Assembly (NCBI RefSeq): GCF_019352895.1
Contig: NZ_JAAAFX010000009.1
Location: forward strand, 266,764 to 330,763
Direction: 5' to 3'
Length of the DNA: 64,000 nucleotides
DNA from: Variovorax boronicumulans
GTDB lineage: Bacteria; Pseudomonadota; Gammaproteobacteria; Burkholderiales; Burkholderiaceae_C
The notes beneath the pieces were generated by a model. That model did not search any database. It saw only the letters and a program-made list of their open reading frames with translations, and was not told where the DNA came from. A program made the translations under genes and the position numbers. Shown here piece by piece: positions 18,741 through 27,516 of the stretch. Numbering within the stretch: the first letter of the stretch is position 1; every line of letters begins with the position of its first letter.

Positions 18741-21191
18741 GTGGTAGCGCCACGCGAACTGCGCGGCTGGACGGCCTTCGCCGCCATGGCCGGCGCGATC
18801 GCGGGCGCGGCCCTGCAACTTCAGCAGCCCGCGCTGGGCTCCGCCGCAGTCTATGCCGCGCTTGTGACAGCCGCGTTGGCCTGCGGGCTCGCCTGGCGCG
18901 TCCGATGGCGCCTGCGGCCCGTCGGCGGGTGCGGGCTCGCGGCCATGCTGCTGGTCGGCCTGGCCTTCGGCGCCGGGCTCACCGGCTGGCGCGCGGCCGT
19001 GTTCGCAGCGCAGGCGCTGGACCCGGCGCTGGAAGGCCGCGACCTGCAGGTCGTCGGCGTGGTCGCGCAGATGCCGCAGCGCGACGAGGGCGGCACGCGC
19101 TTTCGCTTCGATGTCGAGTCGGCCCGCGCGCTGGAACCGGCGGGCGGCGCCGTGCCGCTGCCCCCGCGCCTGGCCCTGGGCTGGTATGCCGAAGGCACGG
19201 GGCTCTGGGCCCGCGCGACGCCCGCCGTGGATGCGGCGCCTCTTCGACGTCCCGAGCCCCTGCACGCCGGCGAGCGCTGGCAGTTCACCGTGCGGCTCAA
19301 GGCGCCGCACGGCAACCTCAACCCCAAGGGCTTCGACCAGGAGCTGCAGCTGTGGGAGCAGGGCGTGCAGGCGAGCGGCTATGTGCGCGCCGGTGCGCAG
19401 GATGCAGCGCCCGTACGTCTCGGCGACACGTGGCGCCATCCGATCGAGCGGGCGCGCGAAGCGGTACGCGATGCGGCCTTCGCGCGCATCGCCGACCGGC
19501 GCACGGCCGGCGTGATCGCCGCGCTGGTGACCGGCGACCAGAGCGCGATCGACCGGGTGGACTGGGACATCTACCGCGCCACCGGCGTCGCGCACCTGGT
19601 GTCGATCTCGGGCCTGCACATCACCATGTTCGCCTGGCTCGCGGCGCTGGCCGTGGGGGCGTTGTGGCGCTGCAGCACGCGGCTCATGCTGCGCTGGCCG
19701 GCCCAGCAGGCCGCGCTGGTGGGCGGCGTGGCCCTGGCCGGCCTGTATGCCTTGTTCAGCGGGTGGGGCGTGCCCTCGCAGCGCACGGTGCTGATGCTGG
19801 CCACGGTGGCATTGCTGCGCATCGCGGGCCGGCGCTGGCCCTGGCCCTGCGTCTGGCTGCTGGCCTGCGCGGTGGTGGTGATCGCCGACCCCTGGGCGCT
19901 GATGCAGGCCGGCTTCTGGCTCAGCTTCGTGGCCGTGGCCGCGCTGTTCGCCACCGATGCGAGCGTGGATGGCGAACAGGCCAAGGGCTGGCGCGCACGC
20001 CTGTACCGGCTGGCGCGCGAGCAGGCCGTGGTCACGCTGGCGCTGGCGCCGCTGACCCTGCTGCTGTTCCAGCAGGTGTCGGTGGTGGGCCTGCTGGCCA
20101 ATGCGCTCGCGATCCCCTGGGTCACGCTGGTGCTGACGCCGCTGGCCATGCTCGGTGCGGTGGTGCCGCCCCTCTGGGACCTGGCGGCCTGGGCGGTGCG
20201 CGCGCTGTCGTGGTGGCTCGAGTGGCTGGCGGCCATGCCCCTGGCCACCCTGTCGATGCCGGCGCCGCCAGTGTGGGCCGCGGCCGGCGGCGTGCTCGGC
20301 GGCGTGCTGCTCGCGATGCGCCTGCCCTGGTCGGCGCGGCTGCTCGGCGTGCCGCTGCTGCTGCCAGTGCTGCTGTGGCAGGTGCCGCGTCCGCCCGCGG
20401 GTGAGTTCGACCTGCTGGCCGCCGACATCGGCCAGGGCAATGCGGTGCTGGTGCGCACCGCGACCCACAGCCTGCTCTACGACACCGGGCCGCGCTACAG
20501 CCTCGACAGCGACGCGGGCCAGCGCGTGCTGGTGCCGCTGCTGCGCGCGCTGGGCGAACGGCTCGACACCGTCGTGCTGAGCCACCGCGACAGCGACCAC
20601 ACGGGCGGCGCGCCGGCCGTGCTCGCGATGCAGCCGCAGGCCGCGCTGCTGAGCTCGATCGAGGCCGGCCATCCGCTGCAGGCCTTGCGGCCGGCGCGGC
20701 GCTGCCTGGCGGGGCAGCGCTGGCAATGGGACGGCGTCGACTTCGAGCTGCTGCATCCGGTCGAGGCCGACTACGAACGCATCGCGGCCAAGCCCAACAG
20801 CGTGTCCTGCGTGCTGCGCATCGGCAACGGCCGCGCGAGCGTGCTGCTGGCCGGCGACATCGAGCGCGCGCAGGAGGAGGCGCTGGCCGCACGCGCGGCG
20901 GAAGGGGCGCTGCGCGCCGACCTGCTGCTGGTCCCGCACCATGGCAGCAAGACCTCGTCGAGCCCGGCGCTGCTCGAGGCGGTGCAGCCCCGGCTGGCGC
21001 TGGTGCAGGCCGGCTACCGCAACCGCTTCGGCCATCCGGCACCGCCGGTGCGCGAGGCCTATGCGGCGCGCGGCACGGCCGTGATCGACAGCCCCCATTG
21101 CGGCGCGGCCCGGTGGTCGAGCCTGCAGCCGCAGAGCGTGGGCTGCGAGCGCGCGATGCGGCCGCGCTACTGGCACCACCGGGTGCCTTGA
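18741..21191 (+). CDS. comEC: DNA uptake channel protein ComEC/Rec2
   Basis: An 816-aa inner-membrane protein needed for moving single-stranded DNA into the cytoplasm during natural transformation. N-terminal helices and a DUF4131-type region come first, then the Competence domain with the signature VAHLVSISGLHITMFAWLAA (about residues 285-305), and a C-terminal metallo-beta-lactamase-like domain from about residue 555 with LSHRDSDHTGG and LLVPHHGSKTSSS. Length and domain order are normal. The start is a GTG at 18741; no better in-frame start exists nearby. It is divergent from the DUF2126 gene. Confidence 0.93.
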   Translation: MVAPRELRGWTAFAAMAGAIAGAALQLQQPALGSAAVYAALVTAALACGLAWRVRWRLRPVGGCGLAAMLLVGLAFGAGLTGWRAAVFAAQALDPALEGRDLQVVGVVAQMPQRDEGGTRFRFDVESARALEPAGGAVPLPPRLALGWYAEGTGLWARATPAVDAAPLRRPEPLHAGERWQFTVRLKAPHGNLNPKGFDQELQLWEQGVQASGYVRAGAQDAAPVRLGDTWRHPIERAREAVRDAAFARIADRRTAGVIAALVTGDQSAIDRVDWDIYRATGVAHLVSISGLHITMFAWLAALAVGALWRCSTRLMLRWPAQQAALVGGVALAGLYALFSGWGVPSQRTVLMLATVALLRIAGRRWPWPCVWLLACAVVVIADPWALMQAGFWLSFVAVAALFATDASVDGEQAKGWRARLYRLAREQAVVTLALAPLTLLLFQQVSVVGLLANALAIPWVTLVLTPLAMLGAVVPPLWDLAAWAVRALSWWLEWLAAMPLATLSMPAPPVWAAAGGVLGGVLLAMRLPWSARLLGVPLLLPVLLWQVPRPPAGEFDLLAADIGQGNAVLVRTATHSLLYDTGPRYSLDSDAGQRVLVPLLRALGERLDTVVLSHRDSDHTGGAPAVLAMQPQAALLSSIEAGHPLQALRPARRCLAGQRWQWDGVDFELLHPVEADYERIAAKPNSVSCVLRIGNGRASVLLAGDIERAQEEALAARAAEGALRADLLLVPHHGSKTSSSPALLEAVQPRLALVQAGYRNRFGHPAPPVREAYAARGTAVIDSPHCGAARWSSLQPQSVGCERAMRPRYWHHRVP

Positions 21192-21254
21192 GCGTCGAGC
21201 CCGTCCGGGTTTCCCCTGGAAAAGTTTCGTCTGCAGCAACTTCTTCCTATTTGC

Positions 21255-21284
21255 TTGACGCGAGAAAGCCGCGCCGCGTTCAAT
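21255..21284 (+). promoter_or_regulatory. Candidate sigma-70 promoter for the IclR operon
   Basis: TTGACG at 21255-21260 and TTCAAT at 21279-21284 are separated by 18 bases. Transcription would begin near 21291, just before an IclR-type palindrome, and argues that the coding start is at 21331 rather than the earlier ATG at 21283. Confidence 0.4.
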
Positions 21285-21301
21285 GCAGCACGGTTCGAAG
21301 A

Positions 21302-21320
21302 TGTTCCGCTCAACGAAACA
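21302..21320. promoter_or_regulatory. IclR-type operator palindrome
   Basis: TGTTCCG, five bases, CGAAACA: an inverted repeat with one mismatch that resembles the GTTCCG-N5-CGGAAC-like sites used by many IclR regulators. It lies between the candidate promoter and the iclR-family start codon, fitting autoregulation and control of the whole cluster. Confidence 0.45.
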
Positions 21321-21330
21321 AAAGACAAAG

Positions 21331-22182
21331 ATGCCCGGACGCACACGTGCCCCTTCCTCCATGCTGGCCCAGCGCGCCGTGGAGCCCACCTCCTCGGTCG
21401 AGCGCGCCTGCCGCATCCTGCGCGCGCTGTCGGACCCCGGCGTCACGCGCCTGACCGACATCGCGGTCGCCACCGGCCTCGACAAGACCACCGTGCTGCG
21501 CCTGCTCGAGGTGCTGATGCACGACGGCTTCGTGGTGCGCGACCCGCAGAGCAAGCACTACAGCCTGGGCGCCGAACTGCTGGTGCTGGGCGCGGCCGCG
21601 CTGGCCCGCTTCGACCCGCGCCCGCTGGTGCGGCCCGCGCTGCTGCGGCTCACCGGCCGGTTCGAGGACAGCGTGATTCTGTCGATTCCCAGCGGCATCG
21701 AGTCGCTGTGCGTCGACGTGGAGGAGGGCCGCTATCCGATCCGCGCCAACTACCTGTCGATCGGCAGCCGGCGCCCCTTGGGCGTGGGCGCCGGCAGCCT
21801 GGCGCTGCTGGCCTGGATGCCCGAGGCCGAGCGCCAGGCCGCGCTGGCGGTGATCGCGCCGCAGCTGCAGCGCTATCCGCGCATCACGGCCGAACTGCTC
21901 GAAGCGCATGCCAAGGCGTCACGCGAGCGCGGCTATGCGGTGCTGCTCGACGTGGTGGTCGAGCGCATGGGCGGCATCGCGGTGCCGATCCTCGGCGTCG
22001 ACGGCCGGCCCGTCGCGGCCATCAGCATCGCGGCCCTCAACGACCGCATCACCTCGCGCGAGACCGAACTCGCGCAGGCACTGCGCCGCGAGGCCGCGAC
22101 CTGCGAGGTGCTGTGGAGCCGCGCTGCCCACACAGGCGCTGCCGCGGGCGCGGCCGCCACGCGCCGCGCGAGGGTCCATTGA
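21331..22182 (+). CDS. IclR-family transcriptional regulator
   Basis: A 283-aa regulator from the chosen start: an N-terminal winged helix-turn-helix (SSVERACRILRAL, then LTDIAVATGLDKTTVLRLLEVL) and the C-terminal IclR effector domain with the conserved RERGYAVLLDVVVERMGGIAVPI segment. It probably senses the aromatic or aliphatic acid degraded by the downstream enzymes. An ATG at 21283 would add 16 residues encoded across an operator-like palindrome, so 21331 is preferred. The last base of its stop is the first base of the thiolase ATG, so the regulator is co-transcribed with the pathway it likely controls. Confidence 0.88.
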   Translation: MPGRTRAPSSMLAQRAVEPTSSVERACRILRALSDPGVTRLTDIAVATGLDKTTVLRLLEVLMHDGFVVRDPQSKHYSLGAELLVLGAAALARFDPRPLVRPALLRLTGRFEDSVILSIPSGIESLCVDVEEGRYPIRANYLSIGSRRPLGVGAGSLALLAWMPEAERQAALAVIAPQLQRYPRITAELLEAHAKASRERGYAVLLDVVVERMGGIAVPILGVDGRPVAAISIAALNDRITSRETELAQALRREAATCEVLWSRAAHTGAAAGAAATRRARVH

Positions 22183-23345
22183 TGACGAACAGCACCCATC
22201 CGACGGCCTGGATCACCGGCGTCGGCGGCACCGCCTTCGGCCGCCACGAAGGGCGGGGCGCGCTCGACCTGATGGCCGAGGCCGCGCAGCAGGCACTGCA
22301 GGGCGCGGGCCTGCAACGCGGCGACATCGACGGCCTGCTCTGCGGCTACGCGACGACGCTGCCGCACCTGATGCTGTCCACGCTGTTCTGCGAGCGCTTC
22401 TCGCTCGATCCGTCCTATGCGCACAGCCTGCAATTGGGCGGCGCCACCGGGGCCGCGATGCTGATGCTGGCGCGCGAACTGGTGCGCAGCGGCCGCTGCC
22501 GGCGGGTGCTGGTGGTGGCCGGCGAGAACCGGCTCAGCGGCCAGTCGCGCGACAGCGCGATCCAGACGCTGGCGCAGGTCGGCGACCCGGACTACGAGGT
22601 GCCCAACGGCGCCTCGGTGCCGGCCTACTACGGCCTGATGGCCTCGCGCTACCTGCACGAGACCGGCACGACCGAGGCCGATCTCGCCGAGTTCGCGGTG
22701 CTGATGCGTGCCAACGCGGCGCGCCATCCCGGCGCCCATCTCACGGCACCGATCACCGTGGCCGACGTGCTCGCGTCCAAGCCCATCGCGGCGCCGCTCA
22801 AGCTCATGGACTGCTGCCCGATCTCCGACGGCGCGATGGCGCTGGTGGTCTCGGCCGTGTCCGGCGACGGCCCGCGCGTCGCGATGACCGGCGCCGGCCA
22901 GGCGCACCGCCACCAGCACCTGAGCGCGATGGCCGACGTGATGCAGTGCGGCGCGGCCGTCGCGGCGCAGCGCGCCTTTGCCGAGGCCGGACTGGGCGTG
23001 GCCGACATCGACCACCTGGGCATCTACGACTCCTTCACCATCACCCTGACCATGCTGCTCGAGGAGATCGGCTTCGCCCCGCGCGGCGGGGCCGCACAGC
23101 GCCTGCGCCATGGCGACTTCGCCCCGGACGGCCCGCTGCCGCTCAACACGCACGGCGGCCTGCTGTCCTTCGGCCACTGCGGCGTGGCGGGCGGCATGGC
23201 GCATGCGGTCGAGGTGTTCCGGCAGATGACCGGCCAGGCCGGCGCGCGCCAGGTCGCGCGGCCGCGCCATGCCTTCGTGCACGCCGACGGTGGCGTGATG
23301 TCCTCGCACGTGAGCCTGATCCTGTCGCAGGAGCCTTCGCCATGA
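22182..23345 (+). CDS. SCP-x-type thiolase / acetyl-CoA acetyltransferase
   Basis: A 387-aa protein of the lipid-transfer/non-condensing thiolase group (ITGVGGTAFGRHEG at the N-terminus, YDSFTITLTMLLEEIGF and GLLSFGHCGVAGG near the C-terminus). These thiolases usually pair with a small zinc-ribbon/OB-fold partner, and exactly such a gene overlaps its end by four bases. It probably cleaves a beta-ketoacyl-CoA at the end of a degradative route for an imported acid. The substrate is not visible from sequence. ATG overlaps the iclR stop. Confidence 0.85.
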   Translation: MTNSTHPTAWITGVGGTAFGRHEGRGALDLMAEAAQQALQGAGLQRGDIDGLLCGYATTLPHLMLSTLFCERFSLDPSYAHSLQLGGATGAAMLMLARELVRSGRCRRVLVVAGENRLSGQSRDSAIQTLAQVGDPDYEVPNGASVPAYYGLMASRYLHETGTTEADLAEFAVLMRANAARHPGAHLTAPITVADVLASKPIAAPLKLMDCCPISDGAMALVVSAVSGDGPRVAMTGAGQAHRHQHLSAMADVMQCGAAVAAQRAFAEAGLGVADIDHLGIYDSFTITLTMLLEEIGFAPRGGAAQRLRHGDFAPDGPLPLNTHGGLLSFGHCGVAGGMAHAVEVFRQMTGQAGARQVARPRHAFVHADGGVMSSHVSLILSQEPSP

Positions 23346-23731
23346 ACGCCGCCATCGCATCCTCCAGCGCGCTGGCCGCGCCCTTCGTCGAAGGCCTGGC
23401 GCAGCACGCACTGCGCTTCCAGCGCTGCACCGCCTGCGGTACCGCGCAGACGCTGGCGCGTTACGCCTGCGCGCACTGCGGCGGCGAAATCCTGCAGTGG
23501 GAAACGGCCCGCGGCACGGCCACGCTGCATGCGCTCACCGTGGTGTCGCGTGCGCCCTCCGACGCCTTCCGCGCGCTCGCGCCCTACACGCTGGTGATCG
23601 CGCAACTCGACGAGGGCCCGCGGCTGATGGCCCATGCCGAGCCGGGCCTGCGCATCGGCGAGCGCGTGCGGGCCGGCTTCTTCGTGCACGACGGCCGCAC
23701 GCTGGTCCGCTTTTCCCGCGATCCCGGCTAG
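23342..23731 (+). CDS. DUF35 zinc-ribbon/OB-fold thiolase partner
   Basis: A 129-aa protein with a rubredoxin-like zinc ribbon (C-x2-C ... C-x2-C: CTACG and CAHCG, residues 31-47) and a C-terminal OB-fold. DUF35 proteins form complexes with SCP-x thiolases and help acyl-CoA binding. The ATGA overlap with the thiolase gene supports a shared complex. It is followed by a 52-base gap and a new ribosome-binding site. Confidence 0.85.
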   Translation: MNAAIASSSALAAPFVEGLAQHALRFQRCTACGTAQTLARYACAHCGGEILQWETARGTATLHALTVVSRAPSDAFRALAPYTLVIAQLDEGPRLMAHAEPGLRIGERVRAGFFVHDGRTLVRFSRDPG

Positions 23732-23783
23732 CGGCCTGCGCATCGGGGCATCGGCGATTCATAAAACCACAGGAGACAACGAC

Positions 23784-24776
23784 ATGCATTCGAGCCACCT
23801 TCACTCTTCCGCGCGCCGGCTGCTGCTGGCAGCCGCTGCCGCACTTTGCCTGGCCGCGCCGGCCTTCGCGCAGGCCCAGGCCTATCCCACCAAGCCGGTG
23901 CGGCTGGTGGTGCCCTACCCGCCGGGCGGCCCGACCGACATCGTGGCGCGCGTGGTGGCGCAGAAGCTGTCGGAACAGCTGGGCCAGCAGTTCATCATCG
24001 ACAACCGGCCGGGGGCCGGCGGCAACACCGGCGCCGAGCTGGTGGCGCGCAGCCCGGCCGACGGCTACACGCTGGTGGTCGCGACCACCGCGCATGCGAT
24101 CAATCCCTCGCTGTTCAAGAACCTGGGCTACTCGTTGTCGAAGGACCTGGCGCCGGTGTCGCTGCTGACCAGTGGCCCGCTGGTGATCGTCGCCAACCCT
24201 TCGCTGCCGGCGAAGAACGTGGCCGAACTGATCGCGCTGGCCAAGGCCAAGCCCGGCGAACTCAACTTCGCCTCCTCGGGCAACGGGCAGTCGACGCACC
24301 TGTCGGCCGAGCTCTTCGCCTCGATGGCCGGCGTGAAGATGAACCACATCCCCTACAAGGGGAGCGCGCCCGCGCTCACCGACACCATGGGCGGCCAGAC
24401 GCAGCTGATGTTCGACACCATGCTCTCGGCCATGCCGCACGTGAAGGGCGGCAAGCTCAAGGCGCTGGCCGTGACCAGCGCCACGCGCTCGCCCGTCGCG
24501 CCCGACGTGCCGACGGTCGCCGAGTCGGGCCTGCCCGGCTACGAGGCCATCGCCTGGAACGGCCTGCTCGCACCCGCCCACACGCCGCCCGAAGTGCTGG
24601 CCCGCCTGAGCACCGCGCTGAAGAAGGTACTGGCCGCGCCCGACGTGAAGGACAAGTTCGAAGCCCAGGGCTTCGCCGCCACCTGGACCTCGCCCGAGGA
24701 CTTCGGCCGTTTCATGACGGCCGAGATCGACAAGTGGGCCAAGGTCGTGAAGGTCTCCGGCGCGACGGTGGACTGA
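23784..24776 (+). CDS. Bug/TctC-family periplasmic solute receptor (1)
   Basis: A 330-aa secreted receptor of the Bordetella uptake gene family. Sec signal peptide (hydrophobic residues 13-30, ending FAQA-QA), then the family hallmark YPTKPVRLVVPYPPGGPTD and DNRPGAGGNTG loops that bind a carboxylate ligand, and DVPTVAESGLPGYEA near the C-terminus. AGGAG eight bases before the ATG fixes the start. No TctA/TctB permease is near, as is usual for this expanded family. It likely captures the acid degraded by the cluster. A second receptor follows after one gene. Confidence 0.9.
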   Translation: MHSSHLHSSARRLLLAAAAALCLAAPAFAQAQAYPTKPVRLVVPYPPGGPTDIVARVVAQKLSEQLGQQFIIDNRPGAGGNTGAELVARSPADGYTLVVATTAHAINPSLFKNLGYSLSKDLAPVSLLTSGPLVIVANPSLPAKNVAELIALAKAKPGELNFASSGNGQSTHLSAELFASMAGVKMNHIPYKGSAPALTDTMGGQTQLMFDTMLSAMPHVKGGKLKALAVTSATRSPVAPDVPTVAESGLPGYEAIAWNGLLAPAHTPPEVLARLSTALKKVLAAPDVKDKFEAQGFAATWTSPEDFGRFMTAEIDKWAKVVKVSGATVD

Positions 24777-25651
24777 TGATCGACTTCCATCGCCTCAAGG
24801 ACTGGCACTTCGACGAGGTGGTGCAGCGCTACACCGCCGACGACACGATGCGCTACGCGCTCGCATTGGGCCTGGGCCGCGACCCGACCGACCCGAAGCA
24901 GCTGCAGTTCGTCAACGACGTGCCCGCCGCGCCGCTGGCCCTGCCCACGATGGCGGTGGTGCTGGGTTTTCCGGGTTCGTGGATGCAGGACCCGGCCACC
25001 GGCATCGACTTCACGCAGATCGTGCACGGCGAGGAGCAGGTCGTGTGGCACCGGCCGCTGCCGTCGGCGGGGGCGGTGCGAGCGCGCCATCGCGTCACCC
25101 GTATCGTGGACAAGGGGCCGGGCCGCGGCGCCACCATCACCTACGACAAGACGCTGCACGACGCCGACAGCGATGTGTTGCTCGCGACCGTGACCCACAC
25201 CACTTTCGCGCGCGGCAACGGCGGCTTCGCGACGGCGGCGGTGCCGGGCGATGCGGCCGCGGCGGCGCCCGTGCCGGTGCCCGCCGGCGTGCCCGATGTC
25301 ACGCTCGACATCCCGACCCTGCCGCAGCAGGCCTTGCTCTATCGCCAGTGCGGCGATCGCAACCCGCTGCATGCCGATCCGGAGACCGCGCGGGCGGCGG
25401 GCTTCGAGCGGCCGATCCTGCATGGCCTGTGCACCTGGGGCATCGCCGCCCATGCGCTGCTGGCGCAGTGCGCCGACAGTGAACCGGCGCGGCTGCGCAG
25501 TCTCTATGCGCGTTTCTCGGCACCGGTGTTCCCGGGCGAGACGCTGCGGCTGGAGCTGTTCGGCGACGCTGGAGACGTGCGCTTCCGTGTGCGCGCCGTG
25601 CAGCGCGACCGGGTCGTGCTCGACCACGGCCATGCCCTGTTTTCCGCTTGA
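24776..25651 (+). CDS. MaoC-like (double hotdog) acyl-CoA hydratase
   Basis: A 291-aa protein with two hotdog halves; the C-terminal one has the hydratase motif D-R-N-P-L-H (residues 199-204) followed by GFERPILHGLCTWG. Related enzymes hydrate enoyl-CoA or mesaconyl-CoA-type substrates. Its ATG overlaps the stop of the preceding receptor gene by one base, so it is in the same operon, supplying a hydration step before thiolysis. The exact substrate is unknown. Confidence 0.8.
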   Translation: MIDFHRLKDWHFDEVVQRYTADDTMRYALALGLGRDPTDPKQLQFVNDVPAAPLALPTMAVVLGFPGSWMQDPATGIDFTQIVHGEEQVVWHRPLPSAGAVRARHRVTRIVDKGPGRGATITYDKTLHDADSDVLLATVTHTTFARGNGGFATAAVPGDAAAAAPVPVPAGVPDVTLDIPTLPQQALLYRQCGDRNPLHADPETARAAGFERPILHGLCTWGIAAHALLAQCADSEPARLRSLYARFSAPVFPGETLRLELFGDAGDVRFRVRAVQRDRVVLDHGHALFSA

Positions 25652-25677
25652 GCTTCATTCCATCACGAGGTGACGAC

Positions 25678-26688
25678 ATGACGATGCAGACCTTCGAGAC
25701 ACAGGATGCCCGGCGCATCGGCCGCCGGACCCTGCTGGGCAGCGCGGCCGCCGCGTTCGGCACGCTGGCCTTGCCCAGCTTCGCGCAGAGCGCATACCCG
25801 AGCCGACCGGTGAAGTTCATCGTGCCGTTCCCGGCCGGCGGACCGGTCGACACCACCGGCCGCGCCGTGGCGCAGAAGCTGTCGCAGCTGTGGGGCCAGC
25901 AGGCCATCGTGGACAACCGCGCGGGCGCGGGCGGCATCGTCGGCGCCGAGATCGCGGCCCGCGCGCCGGCGGACGGCTACAACCTGTTCGTCTGCAGCAT
26001 CCACCATTCGGTGCTGCCCAGCCTCAAGCCCCGGCTCGGCTACGACATCGAGAAGGACTTCGTGCCGCTGAGCTTCGGCGCCATGTTTCCGGTCGTGCTG
26101 GTGGCGCATCCGGGCGTGCCGGTGAAGACGGTGGCCGACATCATCGCGCTCGACAAGCGCACGCCGGGCCAGCTGAGCTTCGGCTCGGCCGGCAACGGCG
26201 GCGGCACGCACCTGGCCGGCGAGCTGTTCAACATGCAGGCCGGCACCAGGCTGCTGCACGTGCCCTACAAGGGCAGCGCACCGGCCATGACCGACCTGCT
26301 CGGCGGGCAGGTGCAGTTCATGTTCAGCGATGCGCCCACCGCCTTGCCGCAGATCAAGGCCGGCAAGGTCAAGGCGATCGCGGTGGCCAGCGCCCGCCGC
26401 TCGGCGCTGCTGCCCGACGTGCCCACGGTGGCCGAGTCCGGCCTGCCGGGCTACGAGGCCTACTCGTGGGCCGCGTTCATGGCGCCCGCCGGGACGCCCG
26501 GGGACATCGTGCAGCGCCTGAGCGCCGACATCGGCAAGGCGCTGGACGACCCGCAGGTCAAGCAGCGTCTCTACGACGCGGGTGCCGAGGCGATGCCGAC
26601 CACGCCCGAGGCCTTCGGCAAGATGCTGCACAGCGAGATCGTCAAGTGGACGAAGGTGGTGCGCACCGCCAACATCAAGGTCGACTGA
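25678..26688 (+). CDS. Bug/TctC-family periplasmic solute receptor (2)
   Basis: A 336-aa paralogue of the receptor at 23784, with the same fold markers (YPSRPVKFIVPFPAGGPVD, DNRAGAGGIVG). Unlike the first, its leader has a twin-arginine-like motif (GRRTLLG) before the hydrophobic stretch ending SFAQS, so it may be exported folded through Tat. GAGG precedes the ATG at 25678; an alternative start at 25648 would add ten residues. Two receptors in one operon may recognise different ligands or different forms of one. Confidence 0.88.
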   Translation: MTMQTFETQDARRIGRRTLLGSAAAAFGTLALPSFAQSAYPSRPVKFIVPFPAGGPVDTTGRAVAQKLSQLWGQQAIVDNRAGAGGIVGAEIAARAPADGYNLFVCSIHHSVLPSLKPRLGYDIEKDFVPLSFGAMFPVVLVAHPGVPVKTVADIIALDKRTPGQLSFGSAGNGGGTHLAGELFNMQAGTRLLHVPYKGSAPAMTDLLGGQVQFMFSDAPTALPQIKAGKVKAIAVASARRSALLPDVPTVAESGLPGYEAYSWAAFMAPAGTPGDIVQRLSADIGKALDDPQVKQRLYDAGAEAMPTTPEAFGKMLHSEIVKWTKVVRTANIKVD

Positions 26689-27479
26689 TGGCCGTGCCCT
26701 CCTCCGACAGCGCGGCGCGCCTGGTGATGCGTCAAGACGGCCCGGTGCTGGTGATGACGATCAGCAACCCGGCAGCGCGCAACGCGATGCATCCGTCGCT
26801 CTACCGCACCGCGGTCGATGCGCTGCGCCGGGTGGCGGACGATCGCACCGTGCGCGCCATCGTGCTGACGGGCGAGGGCGATCATTTTTGCGGCGGCGGC
26901 GACCTCAAGCGGCTGGCCGCACAGCGCGAATTGCCGCGCGAGACACAGGTCGCACACCTCGATGCGCTGCACGACTGGGTGATGGCGATGCACGACGCGC
27001 CGCAGCCGGTGATCGCGGCCGTCGAGGGCGCCGCGGCGGGCGGCGGCTTCTCGGTCTGCCTGGGCTGCGACCTGATCGTTGCCGCGCAGGACGCGAAATT
27101 CGTCATGTCGTACGTCAAGCTCGCGCTCACCCCCGACGGCGGCGGCTCCGATTCGCTGGCACGCGCGCTCCCGCCGCAGATGGCGCTGGAACTGCTGCTC
27201 GACGGAGGCGCGTGTTCGGCCGAACGGCTGCACGCGCTCGGCCTGGTCAACCGCGTGGTGCCGCAGGGCGAAGCGCTGGCCACGGCGATGGCCTGGGCAG
27301 AGCGGCTGTCCGCCGGCCCCTTCGACGCGCAGGCGCGCATCAAGCAACTGGTGCACGCCGCACGCGGCCGCTCGCGCCGCGCCCAGCTCGATGCCGAACG
27401 CGACACCTTCGTCGACAGCCTCTACAGCGACGCCTGCGGCGCAGGCATCGCGTCGTTCCTGAACGCGCGCCGCGCCTGA
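26688..27479 (+). CDS. Enoyl-CoA hydratase/isomerase family protein
   Basis: A 263-aa crotonase-fold protein. The oxyanion-hole segments are visible (GDHFCGGGDLKRL around residue 65 and VEGAAAGGGFSVCLGCDLI around residues 108-126), with the typical SYVKLALTPDGGGSDSLARAL following. It hydrates, isomerises or hydrolyses an acyl-CoA in the cluster's pathway. TGATG overlap with the upstream receptor gene shows coupling. The acid residues used in classic hydratases are not obvious, so the reaction type is left open. Confidence 0.82.
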   Translation: MAVPSSDSAARLVMRQDGPVLVMTISNPAARNAMHPSLYRTAVDALRRVADDRTVRAIVLTGEGDHFCGGGDLKRLAAQRELPRETQVAHLDALHDWVMAMHDAPQPVIAAVEGAAAGGGFSVCLGCDLIVAAQDAKFVMSYVKLALTPDGGGSDSLARALPPQMALELLLDGGACSAERLHALGLVNRVVPQGEALATAMAWAERLSAGPFDAQARIKQLVHAARGRSRRAQLDAERDTFVDSLYSDACGAGIASFLNARRA

Positions 27480-27516
27480 CGCCGCGCATCTTTCTTCTTT
27501 TTTCGCAAGGCTCTTC